In this document: piece by piece, positions 8,441 to 20,100 of the stretch | Layout of the letters: the number at the start of each line of letters is the position of its first letter | Position numbering within the stretch: the first letter of the stretch is position 1 | Made by a program: the position numbers and the translations under genes | Notes under the pieces: generated by a model | The model's database searches: none | What the model saw: the letters and a program-made list of their open reading frames with translations, nothing else | What the model was told of the DNA's origin: nothing | From: Sphingomonas_E sp042693015 | GTDB lineage: Bacteria > Pseudomonadota > Alphaproteobacteria > Sphingomonadales > Sphingomonadaceae | DNA: 64,000 nt | NCBI RefSeq assembly: GCF_042693015.1 | Contig: NZ_CP170544.1 | Span: 2,108,001-2,172,000, forward strand | Reading direction: 5' to 3'

Positions 8441-9252
8441 TTACAACGGCTCCCACGCGGTCGCGGCGACGATAGAGACGGCCCGGTCCGGCGGCAAGCG
8501 GACATGGTTAAGATCCATCCCCGCAATCCCCGTTATCCACAGCCACAAATATGAAAGATTTCGCTTGGACGACTCACCCAAAGGTGAGAGCCTTCACTTG
8601 TGGCCGAAAGAGAGGCCGGCCGGAAACGGCAGACTTTTCAAGTAGATCACTAGCTGAGCCAAGCAACCAAACCCGACTCGCAGGAGGAGGTTGAGGCAGC
8701 AAGGCAAAGCGGGCCCGGCAAGGCGAAACCCGTCCGCACGGAATGCCATATGGCATCCACGAGCGCGGAAAGCGGTGCGCCGAAGCAGAGCCTCCGGCGG
8801 AAGCGGCAGGTGACCCTCGCGGTCCAGCCATGCGCCGCCAAAACGCCAGGGCCGGCACCACGCCGCCGAAACCGGGACCGCCGCAAGTCGGACCCCCGGG
8901 GACGACAGGCAGGAGCCAATAGTCCGGCACAGCGGGGGTTGGCGGCAACGCCAGCCCCCGTTGACCTTTTGGGCCTGGGGCTGCGGTTTTTTTGCGGGTC
9001 GTGATCCGCGCTTTTCCTCCTTTTTCACCGTCACCCCGGCGTAGGCCGGGGTCCATGGCTGCCTGCCCCACGCAGCGGCACTCAAATCGAGAGAGCCATG
9101 GCCCCAGCCTGCGCTGGGGTGACGTGGATATTTGTTCGGGAGGCTCGCTCCGCTCGCTACCCACCCAGCATCAGGTGAAACAGCCCCCGGCTGTTTCAGA
9201 TCGTCCGGCGGACGATCGGCCTGCTGCTCCCTCCCTTCCAGGGAGGGGAGTA
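8441..9252. other. Long gene-poor stretch with GC-rich foldable sequence and a REP element
   Basis: No frame here looks like a real gene: the open frames have no family match and no ribosome sites. The first 130 bases are upstream of the polymerase-like gene on the minus strand. A strong inverted repeat occupies about 8932-8961 (13-base arms around a short loop), and a T-tract follows at 8987-8993. The stretch 8650-8930 is very GC-rich and rich in CCGCC/GGCGG blocks, so it may fold as RNA. A REP-type palindrome fills 9029-9124. The rest, to the lipoprotein stop at 9253, shows nothing recognisable. Confidence 0.5.
9029..9124. repeat. REP-like palindromic element, GTCACCCCGGCG family
   Basis: The left arm starts CGTCACCCCGGCG and runs into CCGGGGTCCATGGCT; the right arm is its imperfect reverse complement, AGCCATGG then GCTGGGGTGACG. 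Each arm is itself a small hairpin. Related elements occur at 9713, 11122, 48309, 50400 and 54523, all outside recognised genes or at gene ends, which fits a dispersed REP/MITE-like family. Confidence 0.8.
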
Positions 9253-9615
9253 TTAAGGCGCAGTCCCTTCCGCCGGCGGGCCGCCGGGGGCGCCCGGTAT
9301 GCCCTTGGGGTAGAGCTGCGCCACGCATTGTTTCATCACCGCGTCCATCTTCTCGTCGGGGATGGAGACGAGATCGGTGACGCCGGCATCCTGGGTGAGC
9401 TTGTCCGCGGTGCAGGTACAGAGCGGCTTGAAATCCACCGCGGTGCCCGCGGGCGCGGCCTTCACGGCGCCTTCGACGCAGCTCGACACGAACTTCTCGT
9501 GAAAACTCTTCTTGAAGGAGGCGGAGAAGCCGCCCTCCTCGGTGCCCTTGCCGTCGCAGCCGGCGACGAGGCCGCACGCGGCGATGGCGAACATTATGGA
9601 TGCGGTGACGCGCAT
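9253..9615 (-). CDS. Small lipoprotein of unknown function
   Basis: The 120-residue product has a lipoprotein signal: a short basic start (MR), a hydrophobic core and the lipobox LVAGC with the lipidated Cys at residue 20. The mature part contains three further cysteines (SSCVEGAV, KPLCTC and MKQCVAQ), a pattern seen in short periplasmic proteins that form disulfides. The start at 9615 is set by a GGGGGAGAG ribosome site six bases upstream; a longer in-frame version has no signal peptide logic. The gene stands alone between two REP elements. I do not recognise the family. Confidence 0.78.
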   Translation of the reverse strand: MRVTASIMFAIAACGLVAGCDGKGTEEGGFSASFKKSFHEKFVSSCVEGAVKAAPAGTAVDFKPLCTCTADKLTQDAGVTDLVSIPDEKMDAVMKQCVAQLYPKGIPGAPGGPPAEGTAP

Positions 9616-9712
9616 GTCTGCTCTCCCCCGAAATGAACCAGATCGCGCCCTTGGGGAGAAAGTGACGCAAGCGGATGGCGGTGGCAAGGGTTGCCCCCTC
9701 CGTTCCCCTTCT

Positions 9713-9802
9713 CGTCACCCCGGCGAAGGCCGGGGTCCACCTATCCACCTGCACAGTCCTCGCCTGTCGCACGGTGGATCCTGAAACGAGTTCAGGATGA
9801 CG
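9713..9802. repeat. REP-like element with mixed arms overlapping a gene end
   Basis: The left half (CGTCACCCCGGCGAAGG...GGTCCA) is of the GTCACCCCGGCG family, while the right half (GGATCCTGAAACGAGTTC...GATGACG) is of the CTGAAC...GTTCAG family. The right arm contains the stop codon and last codons of the HTH-domain gene, so the element has inserted into or replaced that gene's 3' end. Confidence 0.75.
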
Positions 9803-11048
9803 AAGAAGAAGAAGAAGCCGGCGGATCGCCATCCTCCTCCGCCTCTTCCTGTTCGGCGCGGATGCGTTCCAGCGCTGCCATCAGTTGCCGCTGAGCCTCT
9901 TTGGCTTCCTCCCACTCCGCGGACGGACGCGGACCCGCAGGCCGCCCCTGCGACGCCGGCAGCGGCTCGTCCACCGCGTCCGCGTCGGGCACGAAGCCGA
10001 AGAAGCCGTCGCGCTCGGCGCTTTCGGCGGCGCAGCGCGCGGCCACGTCCTCCGCCCGCATCGCCAGCAGCGCATCAAGCTCGGCACGGGAAAGCGTCCG
10101 TTCGTAGAGATCGTCGCCATACTCGCCCGTCTCCGTGCCGCAAAAGCCGGGCGGCGGCGGGAAATAGGTGCGCCAGCGCTCACTCTTGAAACAATAATGG
10201 ACCTGCCCGCCGGCCAGCTTGTCGGGCCAGACGTCCCTGTCTTCATAATCCTCCTCATCCTCCTCAAGTTGAGGAAGTTGAGGATTGCCATTCGCGTCCT
10301 CCACTTCGGCTTGCGGCGGGGCGATGTGGACGAGGCCGGCGGCCTCCGCCCGCGCCCATTGCTCGCCCGTCCAGGTGGAGCGCGCATCCACATCGAGATC
10401 GCGGACATCGACATCGCCCGCGAGGGACACACCCGACCGCAGCCAGCGATCGGCGCGGGCGAGCGCGATGACGGGGGCGAGATCGGCTTGCGCCTCCCCT
10501 GCCCCATCCCCCGCACCGGCCCCGGCACTGCCCACGCGGACGCCGAGGAACAGCCCGGCGCGGGCCGGCCCGCCATCGCGGCCGATGATGTCGAGATACT
10601 GATCCCATTCCTGCGCGATCAGCCGCGCGGCGTGGTGCGTGCCATCGGCGACGGCGCTGTCGGCCAGCCGGTCCATACGGGTGAGCATCGCGGTGGCGAG
10701 GCGGTTGTCGTAGCGGTGCCGCTCGATCACGTCGCCGTTCGCCCGCGTGATGGTTTCCGTCTGCCCGTCGATCGCGCGGGACAGGAGGATATCGGCCAGC
10801 TTCTCCCGCGCTTGCAGGCATGCCGCCTGCCAGCCGAGCGCAAAGGCCGCGCCGGATGCGCGGCGGCGAAAGGCATAAGCGGAGGCGACGGACAGCCCGA
10901 CGATCCGGCACGCGGCCTCGACCGTATGACCCTCCGCCACGGCGGCAAGGAAATCGCGCTGCCGATCGGCCGTCCAGCCGTCGAGGCGCTTGGTGGGGAT
11001 TGCGACCGCCGTGGCGGCCGGGGCGGAGGGGATGGCTGGTTCGGTCAT
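9792..11048 (-). CDS. HTH-domain protein of unknown function with acidic, low-complexity C-terminal part
   Basis: The product has 418 residues. Residues about 22-60 (WTADRQRDFLAAVAEGHTVE then GLSVASAYAFRRR) form a helix-turn-helix like that of terminase small subunits and related sphingomonad proteins. The middle holds many helices; the C-terminal half has an acidic run (EEDEEDYEDRD), the segment YCFKSERWRTYFPPPPGF, and ends in a run of serines. The serine run and stop come from a GAA-repeat and the arm of a REP element, so the native C terminus may differ. The start at 11048 is chosen because the upstream extension lies in repeat DNA. DNA binding is inferred; the target is unknown. Confidence 0.72.
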   Translation of the reverse strand: MTEPAIPSAPAATAVAIPTKRLDGWTADRQRDFLAAVAEGHTVEAACRIVGLSVASAYAFRRRASGAAFALGWQAACLQAREKLADILLSRAIDGQTETITRANGDVIERHRYDNRLATAMLTRMDRLADSAVADGTHHAARLIAQEWDQYLDIIGRDGGPARAGLFLGVRVGSAGAGAGDGAGEAQADLAPVIALARADRWLRSGVSLAGDVDVRDLDVDARSTWTGEQWARAEAAGLVHIAPPQAEVEDANGNPQLPQLEEDEEDYEDRDVWPDKLAGGQVHYCFKSERWRTYFPPPPGFCGTETGEYGDDLYERTLSRAELDALLAMRAEDVAARCAAESAERDGFFGFVPDADAVDEPLPASQGRPAGPRPSAEWEEAKEAQRQLMAALERIRAEQEEAEEDGDPPASSSSSSS

Positions 11049-11121
11049 GCCACGAATATAACCTATTTGGTTATATGTAGGACAGGGCGCGGTTCCCCGG
11101 CCCCGCGCCCCACCCACCCCC

Positions 11122-11273
11122 CGTCATCCCGGCGCAGGCCGGGATCCCGCTTCTTCCCTTCCCCTTTCCCCTTATTCGTCACCCCAGCGAAGGCTGGGGT
11201 CCATGGCTCTCTCCACTCGCAAGACCGGCCTTTGCCGAAATAGCCATGGATCCCAGCCTCCACTGGGATGACG
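11122..11273. repeat. Composite REP-like element, one and a half copies
   Basis: A half element at 11122-11151 (CGTCATCCCGGCGCAGGCCG) is followed by a complete palindromic element at 11177-11273, whose arms start CGTCACCCCAGCG and end CACTGGGATGACG. It fills the space between the HTH-domain gene and the GFA protein gene. Confidence 0.75.
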
Positions 11274-11299
11274 ATGGAAAATGGGCCACACTCCCCCCC

Positions 11300-11650
11300 A
11301 TGACCGACACCCCCACCCCCGCCCACGGAAGCTGCCACTGCGGCGCGGTGACGCTTACCGTTCCCCACGCCCCTGAGTGGGTGAATAGCTGCAACTGCTC
11401 TTTATGCCGCCGGACGGGCGCGCTGATGGCTTATTATCCCGATGGCGCGGTGGAGGTGACGGGCGAGACCCGTGCCTATGTGTGGGGCGACCGGATGATC
11501 GGCATCCACCATTGCCCGGTCTGCGGCTGCCTGACCCACTGGCGCACGCTGGGAGAAGACTTTGGCAAGATGGGGATGAATGCGCGGCTGCTGGACGGCT
11601 TCGATCCGGCCGCGGTGGAGGTACGGGCTGTGGATGGGGCGAGTTGGTAG
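11300..11650 (+). CDS. GFA-family zinc-binding protein
   Basis: This 116-residue protein has the GFA (Gfa/CENP-V) fold. The zinc cysteines are visible as CHCGAV near residue 12, CNCSLCRR near 33, and CPVCGC near 73. The family is named after a glutathione-dependent formaldehyde-activating enzyme, but most members have no proven reaction. The start at ATG 11300 is preferred, because upstream in-frame codons lie inside the REP element. The gene is monocistronic; the AT-rich island begins directly after it. A second GFA protein is encoded at 16589. Confidence 0.85.
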   Translation: MTDTPTPAHGSCHCGAVTLTVPHAPEWVNSCNCSLCRRTGALMAYYPDGAVEVTGETRAYVWGDRMIGIHHCPVCGCLTHWRTLGEDFGKMGMNARLLDGFDPAAVEVRAVDGASW

Positions 11651-11684
11651 GCTATCAGCAGAAAAATCTGCGATTTCTCCAATT

Positions 11685-12350
11685 CTATGTGTAAACAAGA
11701 TCGTTCATCTTGTCTCTATATAGAATCAATTTATCGTTCACTAATTTCATATCAGCCACCAACTCGTCGTAACCCGGAAATTCCTTTTGTATATCTTGCG
11801 GATGAAATCTCGCTTCCGGGTCTGTCGAGAGCTTGTAATCATACCAACGCCTGAATCTGGCCTGCCATTTTGTAAGATGCGGCCTCAATCCTATATTCAG
11901 AACATCAATTGACATAGATATTATTTGTTTTGTCGATTTATTTCTGACCTTATTTACTGGAATATCCTTGATAAGCTCGCGTGTGACTGAAAAAAAAGTG
12001 TGCCAAGAATCATATATTTCGACGATAACATCGTTATCGTAATCTATGGGTATACCAATTTTCCTCGTACTAAGCTCAACCCACACTCTATACGCGACAT
12101 TTTTATCGTTCATATTCGGCTTAAACGTAACTTTTGAATCGCCTATTCCAAGTTCCGCCGAATCAACTTCGTAACCTCGTGCAAAAATTGAACCTTTTAA
12201 GTACCATCTTGCAAAAATTACGATCGCGCAAACCAATAAGGATATGAATACAATCCATATCGATACATCCAAGGTGAACTTCCCGTCTGATGCCACACTC
12301 AGACTTACGAGGTCTAAGCCATCATCCGTGACATTAGAAATTTCAGCCAT
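11685..12350 (-). CDS. Single-pass membrane protein of the TIR island, unknown function
   Basis: The 221-residue protein has a short N-terminal segment, one clear membrane helix at about residues 30-47 (IWIVFISLLVCAIVIFARWY), and a soluble domain of about 170 residues containing IGIPIDYDNDVIVEIYDSW and RELIKDIPV. I recognise no enzyme motif. It is the third gene of an operon; its ATG overlaps the stop of the TIR-like gene by eight bases, so the products are probably made together. By position it could be the membrane effector or sensor of the TIR pair; this is inference. The gene is strikingly AT-rich compared with its neighbours, a sign of transfer. Confidence 0.75.
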   Translation of the reverse strand: MAEISNVTDDGLDLVSLSVASDGKFTLDVSIWIVFISLLVCAIVIFARWYLKGSIFARGYEVDSAELGIGDSKVTFKPNMNDKNVAYRVWVELSTRKIGIPIDYDNDVIVEIYDSWHTFFSVTRELIKDIPVNKVRNKSTKQIISMSIDVLNIGLRPHLTKWQARFRRWYDYKLSTDPEARFHPQDIQKEFPGYDELVADMKLVNDKLILYRDKMNDLVYT

Positions 12351-12876
12351 TTCTAATACGCCGCTGCCGAGTATTGTCTATCAAGCGCTTGGATCGAGAT
12401 CGAGCCTCATGAACAAGTTCAGCTAATTTACCGGGATTATACAAAACGTCGGAATATTGACCCCACACTGCGTATCCTGAATCTATATTATCCTGCAATC
12501 TAGCAGGCTTGTGAGTTCCACCATTTTGCTGAATCTGGAGAGTGGGCAACCTCAATCCAACTAAAGCGTGCTCCTTTTGAAGCGTCGCCATGATTTCCCA
12601 ATCAACGAACTTGCGATCTGGAGTATCAGCCCCACAAAGTACTACGGTACAAGATGTACCTGTTAAATATTCTTCACGTATCTTTCTCATAACGTATTCA
12701 GCATTGTCGCTATCGATCTGACGATCGAGAGAATTATCTTGAACTAATTCATACGACATCTGCATTTGAACAGCCAGAGAGTTATATAATCCCTGATCAA
12801 GCCGATGGTGATAGCTCACAAAAACCCGTGGTTTTACAGGGATCTTTAGGCTGGAAATTCCGAAAGAGTTGCTCAT
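12343..12876 (-). CDS. TIR-like protein of the MTH538/ThsB type
   Basis: This 177-residue protein resembles the MTH538 TIR-like (DUF1863) family, to which the Thoeris protein ThsB belongs. KPRVFVSYHHRLDQ at 16-29 is the first strand and box 1, CTVVLCGADT at 76-85 the central strand, and VDWEI at 91-95 carries the candidate catalytic Glu, E94. ThsB proteins sense phage and make NAD-derived signals. The start is ATG 12876, two bases after the stop of the upstream TIR gene; a TTG 18 bases earlier is less likely. It is the middle gene of an AT-rich operon. NAD cleavage is inferred from family only. Confidence 0.82.
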   Translation of the reverse strand: MSNSFGISSLKIPVKPRVFVSYHHRLDQGLYNSLAVQMQMSYELVQDNSLDRQIDSDNAEYVMRKIREEYLTGTSCTVVLCGADTPDRKFVDWEIMATLQKEHALVGLRLPTLQIQQNGGTHKPARLQDNIDSGYAVWGQYSDVLYNPGKLAELVHEARSRSKRLIDNTRQRRIRNG

Positions 12877-12878
12877 AT

Positions 12879-13430
12879 TTACGCCGCCAACCAATCGCTA
12901 AGCTCAGTAGCAGTATTTTTTTTCTGATTGAGCACCATCCAAACTTTCTTTGGCTTTCCATTAAGATCCCCGAATACGATCCTATCGTATATTCCGAGAT
13001 ATTCTTGCTCTGTCCACGCGATTTCAGTCTGCTTGTCTACTGATGGAAAAATGGCAGCATTTCGTGGATTCTTATATCCATCAGCTAGACCAAGCTCCCA
13101 AGGAACCCATCGGCTGTCCTTGCTATTATTGCTCGCAAGTAGAATAAATTTTTTGCTCTCATTTATCCGTTTACGAAGAATATCCGCGGTATCGCGGGAT
13201 GTATAAGGTGGAAGGGATGGGTCTTTTTTATCTAAATATACTCTAGCCCCATGATTTTCCAAAATTCTTATAGCACCTGGAAGAATGTCTGCATCCCGAG
13301 ACGAATGTGACAAGAATGTCGCATACTGCGGTAACCTGGCAGCAGCCTTTTCCACGATAGTTTTACGGAGTGGACCAAGGTCATCACCCCACTGACGCAA
13401 TTCATCACCAGTGGTATATGAGTATGCCAC
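12879..13430 (-). CDS. TIR-domain protein
   Basis: The 183-residue protein carries a TIR domain of the TIR_2 type. ATFLSHSSRDAD at 37-48 is strand A and box 1, GARVYLDKKD at 61-70 the second strand, and SRWVPWELGLADG at 106-118 holds the candidate catalytic Glu, E112. Bacterial TIR domains cleave NAD or make cyclic ADP-ribose-type signals, often in phage defence. It begins with GTG 13430, supported by a strong GGAGGGG ribosome site six bases upstream. It is the first gene of the three-gene island and is AT-rich. Together with the ThsB-like gene it suggests a two-TIR signalling or killing unit. Confidence 0.85.
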   Translation of the reverse strand: MAYSYTTGDELRQWGDDLGPLRKTIVEKAAARLPQYATFLSHSSRDADILPGAIRILENHGARVYLDKKDPSLPPYTSRDTADILRKRINESKKFILLASNNSKDSRWVPWELGLADGYKNPRNAAIFPSVDKQTEIAWTEQEYLGIYDRIVFGDLNGKPKKVWMVLNQKKNTATELSDWLAA

Positions 13431-13461
13431 TTATCCCCTCCGGCCCGCTGTTCCGGATTTG

Positions 13462-13554
13462 TTACGACACCTCAACGATGAGCGCAATAAGCCATTGGCG
13501 GCGCTCAACCACCGACTTGCCGCCTCCCCCAAACGGATCGATGACCTCAGGCAT
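13462..13554 (-). CDS. Possible 30-residue leader peptide upstream of the TIR operon
   Basis: A short frame starts ATG at 13554 and ends TAA at 13462, with a weak AGG ribosome site. The product begins MPEVIDPFGGGGKS and has no recognised family. It lies 31 bases before the TIR start codon and just after uvrA on the same strand. It could be a chance frame, a gene remnant left at the edge of the island, or a leader peptide. Confidence 0.22.
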   Translation of the reverse strand: MPEVIDPFGGGGKSVVERRQWLIALIVEVS

Positions 13555-13579
13555 TCAACCTACAGAGTGTTAACGCCCC

Positions 13580-16492
<2,913 letters not shown>

Positions 16493-16588
16493 AAGGGCGA
16501 ATGTTCCATATTTGTTCGCACGCGGCAAGGCGCTATTCTGGGGTGAGATGGGCGGCCTAGCTGAGTCGCGCAACCCGTGGAGGATGGC

Positions 16589-17053
16589 ATGGACGCAATG
16601 CCTGGCGGCTGCACCTGCGGCGCGGTGCGATACCGGATGCACGGGGCCCCGATGTTCGTCCATTGCTGCCACTGCACCAAATGCCAGACGGAGACGGGCA
16701 GCGCCTTCGTGATCAACGCGCTGATCGAGGCCGACCGGGTGGAAGTGCTGTCCGGCGCCCCCGAAAGCGTGATGACGCCGACGGAAAGCGGCCGCCCCCA
16801 CGAGATCTGGCGCTGCCCCCTATGCTGGACCGCGCTGTGGAGCAGCTATGGCGGCCGCACCGCCATCCGCTTCGTGCGGGTGGGCACGCTGGACGAACCG
16901 GGCCGGCTGACGCCCGACATCCACATCTACACGCGATCGAAACTGCCCTGGGTGCGGTTGCCGGAGGGCGTGCCGGCGGTGGAGGCTTATTATGAGCCGC
17001 GGGAGTTGTGGCCAAAGGAGAGTTGGGCGCGGAGGGTGGCGGCGTTGGGATAA
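16589..17053 (+). CDS. GFA-family zinc-binding protein
   Basis: This is a second GFA/CENP-V-fold protein of 154 residues, divergent from uvrA. The zinc ligands appear as GCTCGAV near residue 7, CCHCTKC near 27, and CPLCW near 75. The reaction is unknown for most of the family; glutathione or small thiol adducts are the usual guess. The ATG at 16589 is chosen because a GGAGG site at 16579-16583 is spaced five bases from it; a GTG at 16577 overlaps that site. It shares the fold but little sequence with the GFA protein at 11300, so it is not a recent duplication. Confidence 0.85.
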   Translation: MDAMPGGCTCGAVRYRMHGAPMFVHCCHCTKCQTETGSAFVINALIEADRVEVLSGAPESVMTPTESGRPHEIWRCPLCWTALWSSYGGRTAIRFVRVGTLDEPGRLTPDIHIYTRSKLPWVRLPEGVPAVEAYYEPRELWPKESWARRVAALG

Positions 17054-17113
17054 TCGTTTCGCCAACAATTGCGCTTGAAGTTACACCGGCTTCCCGGCCA
17101 CCACTGCCAAGAC

Positions 17114-20100
17114 ATGGATATCGAACAATTCATCGAGCGCTGGCGCAACAATGAGGGCGGCGCGGAGCGTGCCAACTTTCCGCTGTTCCTGACCGAATTG
17201 GCGCAGATATTGGGCCTACCCCAGCCCGACCCGGCCGACGCGACCCATGATCACAATGATTATGTGTTCGAACGCGCGGTTACATTCCATGACGAGGCGG
17301 GCAAGAGTGGCCATGGCCGCATCGACCTCTACAAGCGCGGCTGTTTCGTGCTGGAAGCCAAGCAGAGCCGGCAGAAGGGCGGCGCCAAGGAAGTGGCGAT
17401 GTCGCCCGAGCAGGCCGCTTTGCCCGGCTTTGCTGCCGAGCCGGTGCGCGGTCGGCGCAGCGCGCACCGCAACTGGGACGTGCTGATGCGCAACGCGCGC
17501 GAACAGGCCGAGCAATGTGCCCGCGCCCTGCCGCCCGAACATGGCTGGCCGCCCTTCATCCTGGTGTGCGACGTCGGCCACGCGATCGAGGTGTTCGCCG
17601 ACTTTTCCGGCCAGGGAAAGAATTACCGGCATTCCCCGATCGCGGCGGATTCCGCATCTATCTGGACGATCTGCGCGATCCGGACGTGCAGGCGCGGATC
17701 AAGGCGATCTGGCTGGACCCGCACAGCCTGGACCCGGCAAAACGAGCCGCTGTCGTGACCCGCGATATCGCGAAGCGGCTGGCGCATGTCAGCAAGCTGC
17801 TGGAAGACCGGGGATATCAGGCCGAGCCGGTGGCGCATTTCCTGATGCGCTGCCTGTTTACGATGTTTGCTGAGGATACCGGGCTGCTGGAAACTGGCAG
17901 CTTCACCGAAGTATTGGACGATGCCCGGCGCAATCCGGAAAGCTTTGCGCCGATGCTGGAGGATCTGTGGCGTACCATGGACAGCGGCGGTTTTTCCCCG
18001 CTGATGCGCAGAACGATCCGCAAGTTCAACGGTGGGCTGTTTGCCGAAAAGACCGCCATCCCGCTGCACAAGGAGGAAATAGGCGAGCTTTACGAGGCGG
18101 CGAAACATGTCTGGACCGAGGTGGAGCCGGCTATCTTCGGCACCTTGCTGGAACAGGCACTCGACAAGGAGGAGCGCAAGCGGCTTGGCGCGCATTACAC
18201 GCCGCGCGCTTATGTCGAACGACTGGTGGTGGCGACGATCATCGAGCCGTTGCAGCGCGAATGGGAAGGTGATGTGCTGGGCACGGTGGAGCGCGAACGC
18301 GTTGCCGATCCGCAGGCGGCGATCCGGGCCGTGCATGATTTCCATGTGAAGCTGGCGCAGACCAAGGTTTTGGACCCGGCCTGCGGCACCGGCAATTTCC
18401 TGTATGTCGCGCTGGAACTGATGAAGCGGCTGGAAGGCGATGTGCTGGAGGTGCTGGCCGATCTTGGCGGGCAGGAAGCGCTGGCGATGGAGACCGAGAC
18501 CGTCCACCCCCGCAACTTCCTGGGCATGGAACTGAACCCGCGCGCGGCCGCCATTGCCGAACTGGTGCTGTGGCTGGGCTATCTGCAATGGCAGATGCGC
18601 AACGGCACCAGCATCAGCGATCCCGTGCTGGAAAAACTGAGCAACATCACTGCCATGGATGCGGTGCTGAAACATGATCCAGAGCGGACCAAAGCGGATG
18701 GGACTGGCACCGAACTGCCCAATCCGCGCCGGCCGGAATGGCCGCAGGCGGATTATATCGTCGGCAATCCGCCGTTTATCGGCAAGGGTGCGGCACTTCG
18801 CTCCGCGTTGGGCGATCACTACGTCGAGGCGCTTTGGAAGGCGAATCCAAAGCTGAATAAATCCGCAGATTTCGTGATGTATTGGTGGGACCGGGCGGCC
18901 GGGCAACTGACTGCTAAGGGAACGCGGCTGAAGCGCTTCGGCTTTGTCACCACCAATTCGATCACCCAGGAATTCAGCCGTCGGACGATCGCTAAGTATC
19001 TGGACGGACGGCCGCCAATCAGCCTGCTGATGGCAATCCCCGATCACCCTTGGACCAAGGCGACCCGCGACGCCGCCGCTGTGCGGATCGCTATGGCGGT
19101 GGCTGAAGCCGGCAGGCGCGACGGCACGCTACTAGAGGTGACGCACGAAAGCAGGCTCGAAACGGACGCTCCCGAAATCCATTTCCGTTTGCAGAACGGT
19201 CAAATAAACCCTGACTTGACCATCGGCGCAGACGCGGCATCTGCTTTCGATCTTAGGTCGAACGACGGATTGTGCTGCAATGGCATGATGCTCGCCGCCC
19301 GCGGTTTCGTGCTGAGCGAAACCGAGGCCCAATATCTATTGCAATCCGGCGATAAAGCAGGCGCGATCGTTAAGCCCTACCTTGGAGGGGCTGACTTGGT
19401 GCGGCGGACACCGAAGCGTTGGGTGATAGATGCCTTTGGACTAGATGATGCCACGCTGCGGACGACATTTTCCGCCATTTATCAGCACCTGCTCACCACA
19501 GTTAAGCCGGTCCGAGCTGCGAACCGACGAGAGTCCTTTAGAACGCGCTGGTGGATTTTCGGCGAGCCTCGAAGAACTTTTCGGCCCGCATTGAGTGGAC
19601 TGCACCGGTACATCGGTACAACCGAAACGTCGAAACATAGAATTTTCCAATTCATCGATTCCAATGTCGTTCCCGACCATATGATCGTCTGCTTCGCATT
19701 CGACTGTGCTTATGAGTTGGGCATACTGATGAGCAGGTTTCATACAGAATGGGCTCTTCGCGTCGGAGGATGGCTTGGCGTGGGGAACGACCCTCGATAC
19801 TCAAAAAGCAAAATATTCGATCCCTACCCATTCCCCGATGCCACGCCCGGGCAGCGCCAGATCATCGGCGATCTCGCCGAGGAGCTTGATGCCACGCGCA
19901 AGGAGGTGCTGGCCGAGCATAACGATCTGACGCTGACCGGCCTCTATAATCTGCGCGAGAAGTTGAAGGCCGGCGCGGCGTTCGACATGGTCGAACAGGA
20001 CCAGCGCCGGCGCGGTCGGGTGGATATCATCGCCGAACTGCATGACCGGATCGATGCCGCCGTCGCCGACGCCTATGGCTGGCCGGCGGATCTTTCCGAC

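Noticed and set aside
9885..11243. 452-codon plus-strand frame over the HTH-domain gene
   Set aside because: No ribosome site or motif, and its end runs into REP DNA.
11685..13579. Integrase, attachment site or tRNA marking the TIR island as a mobile element
   Set aside because: No integrase, transposase, tRNA or flanking direct repeat could be seen at either edge; the AT content is the only sign of transfer.
16493..16801. N-terminal extension of uvrA
   Set aside because: UvrA starts at MLTHLSVRG; the extra codons are antisense to the GFA gene.
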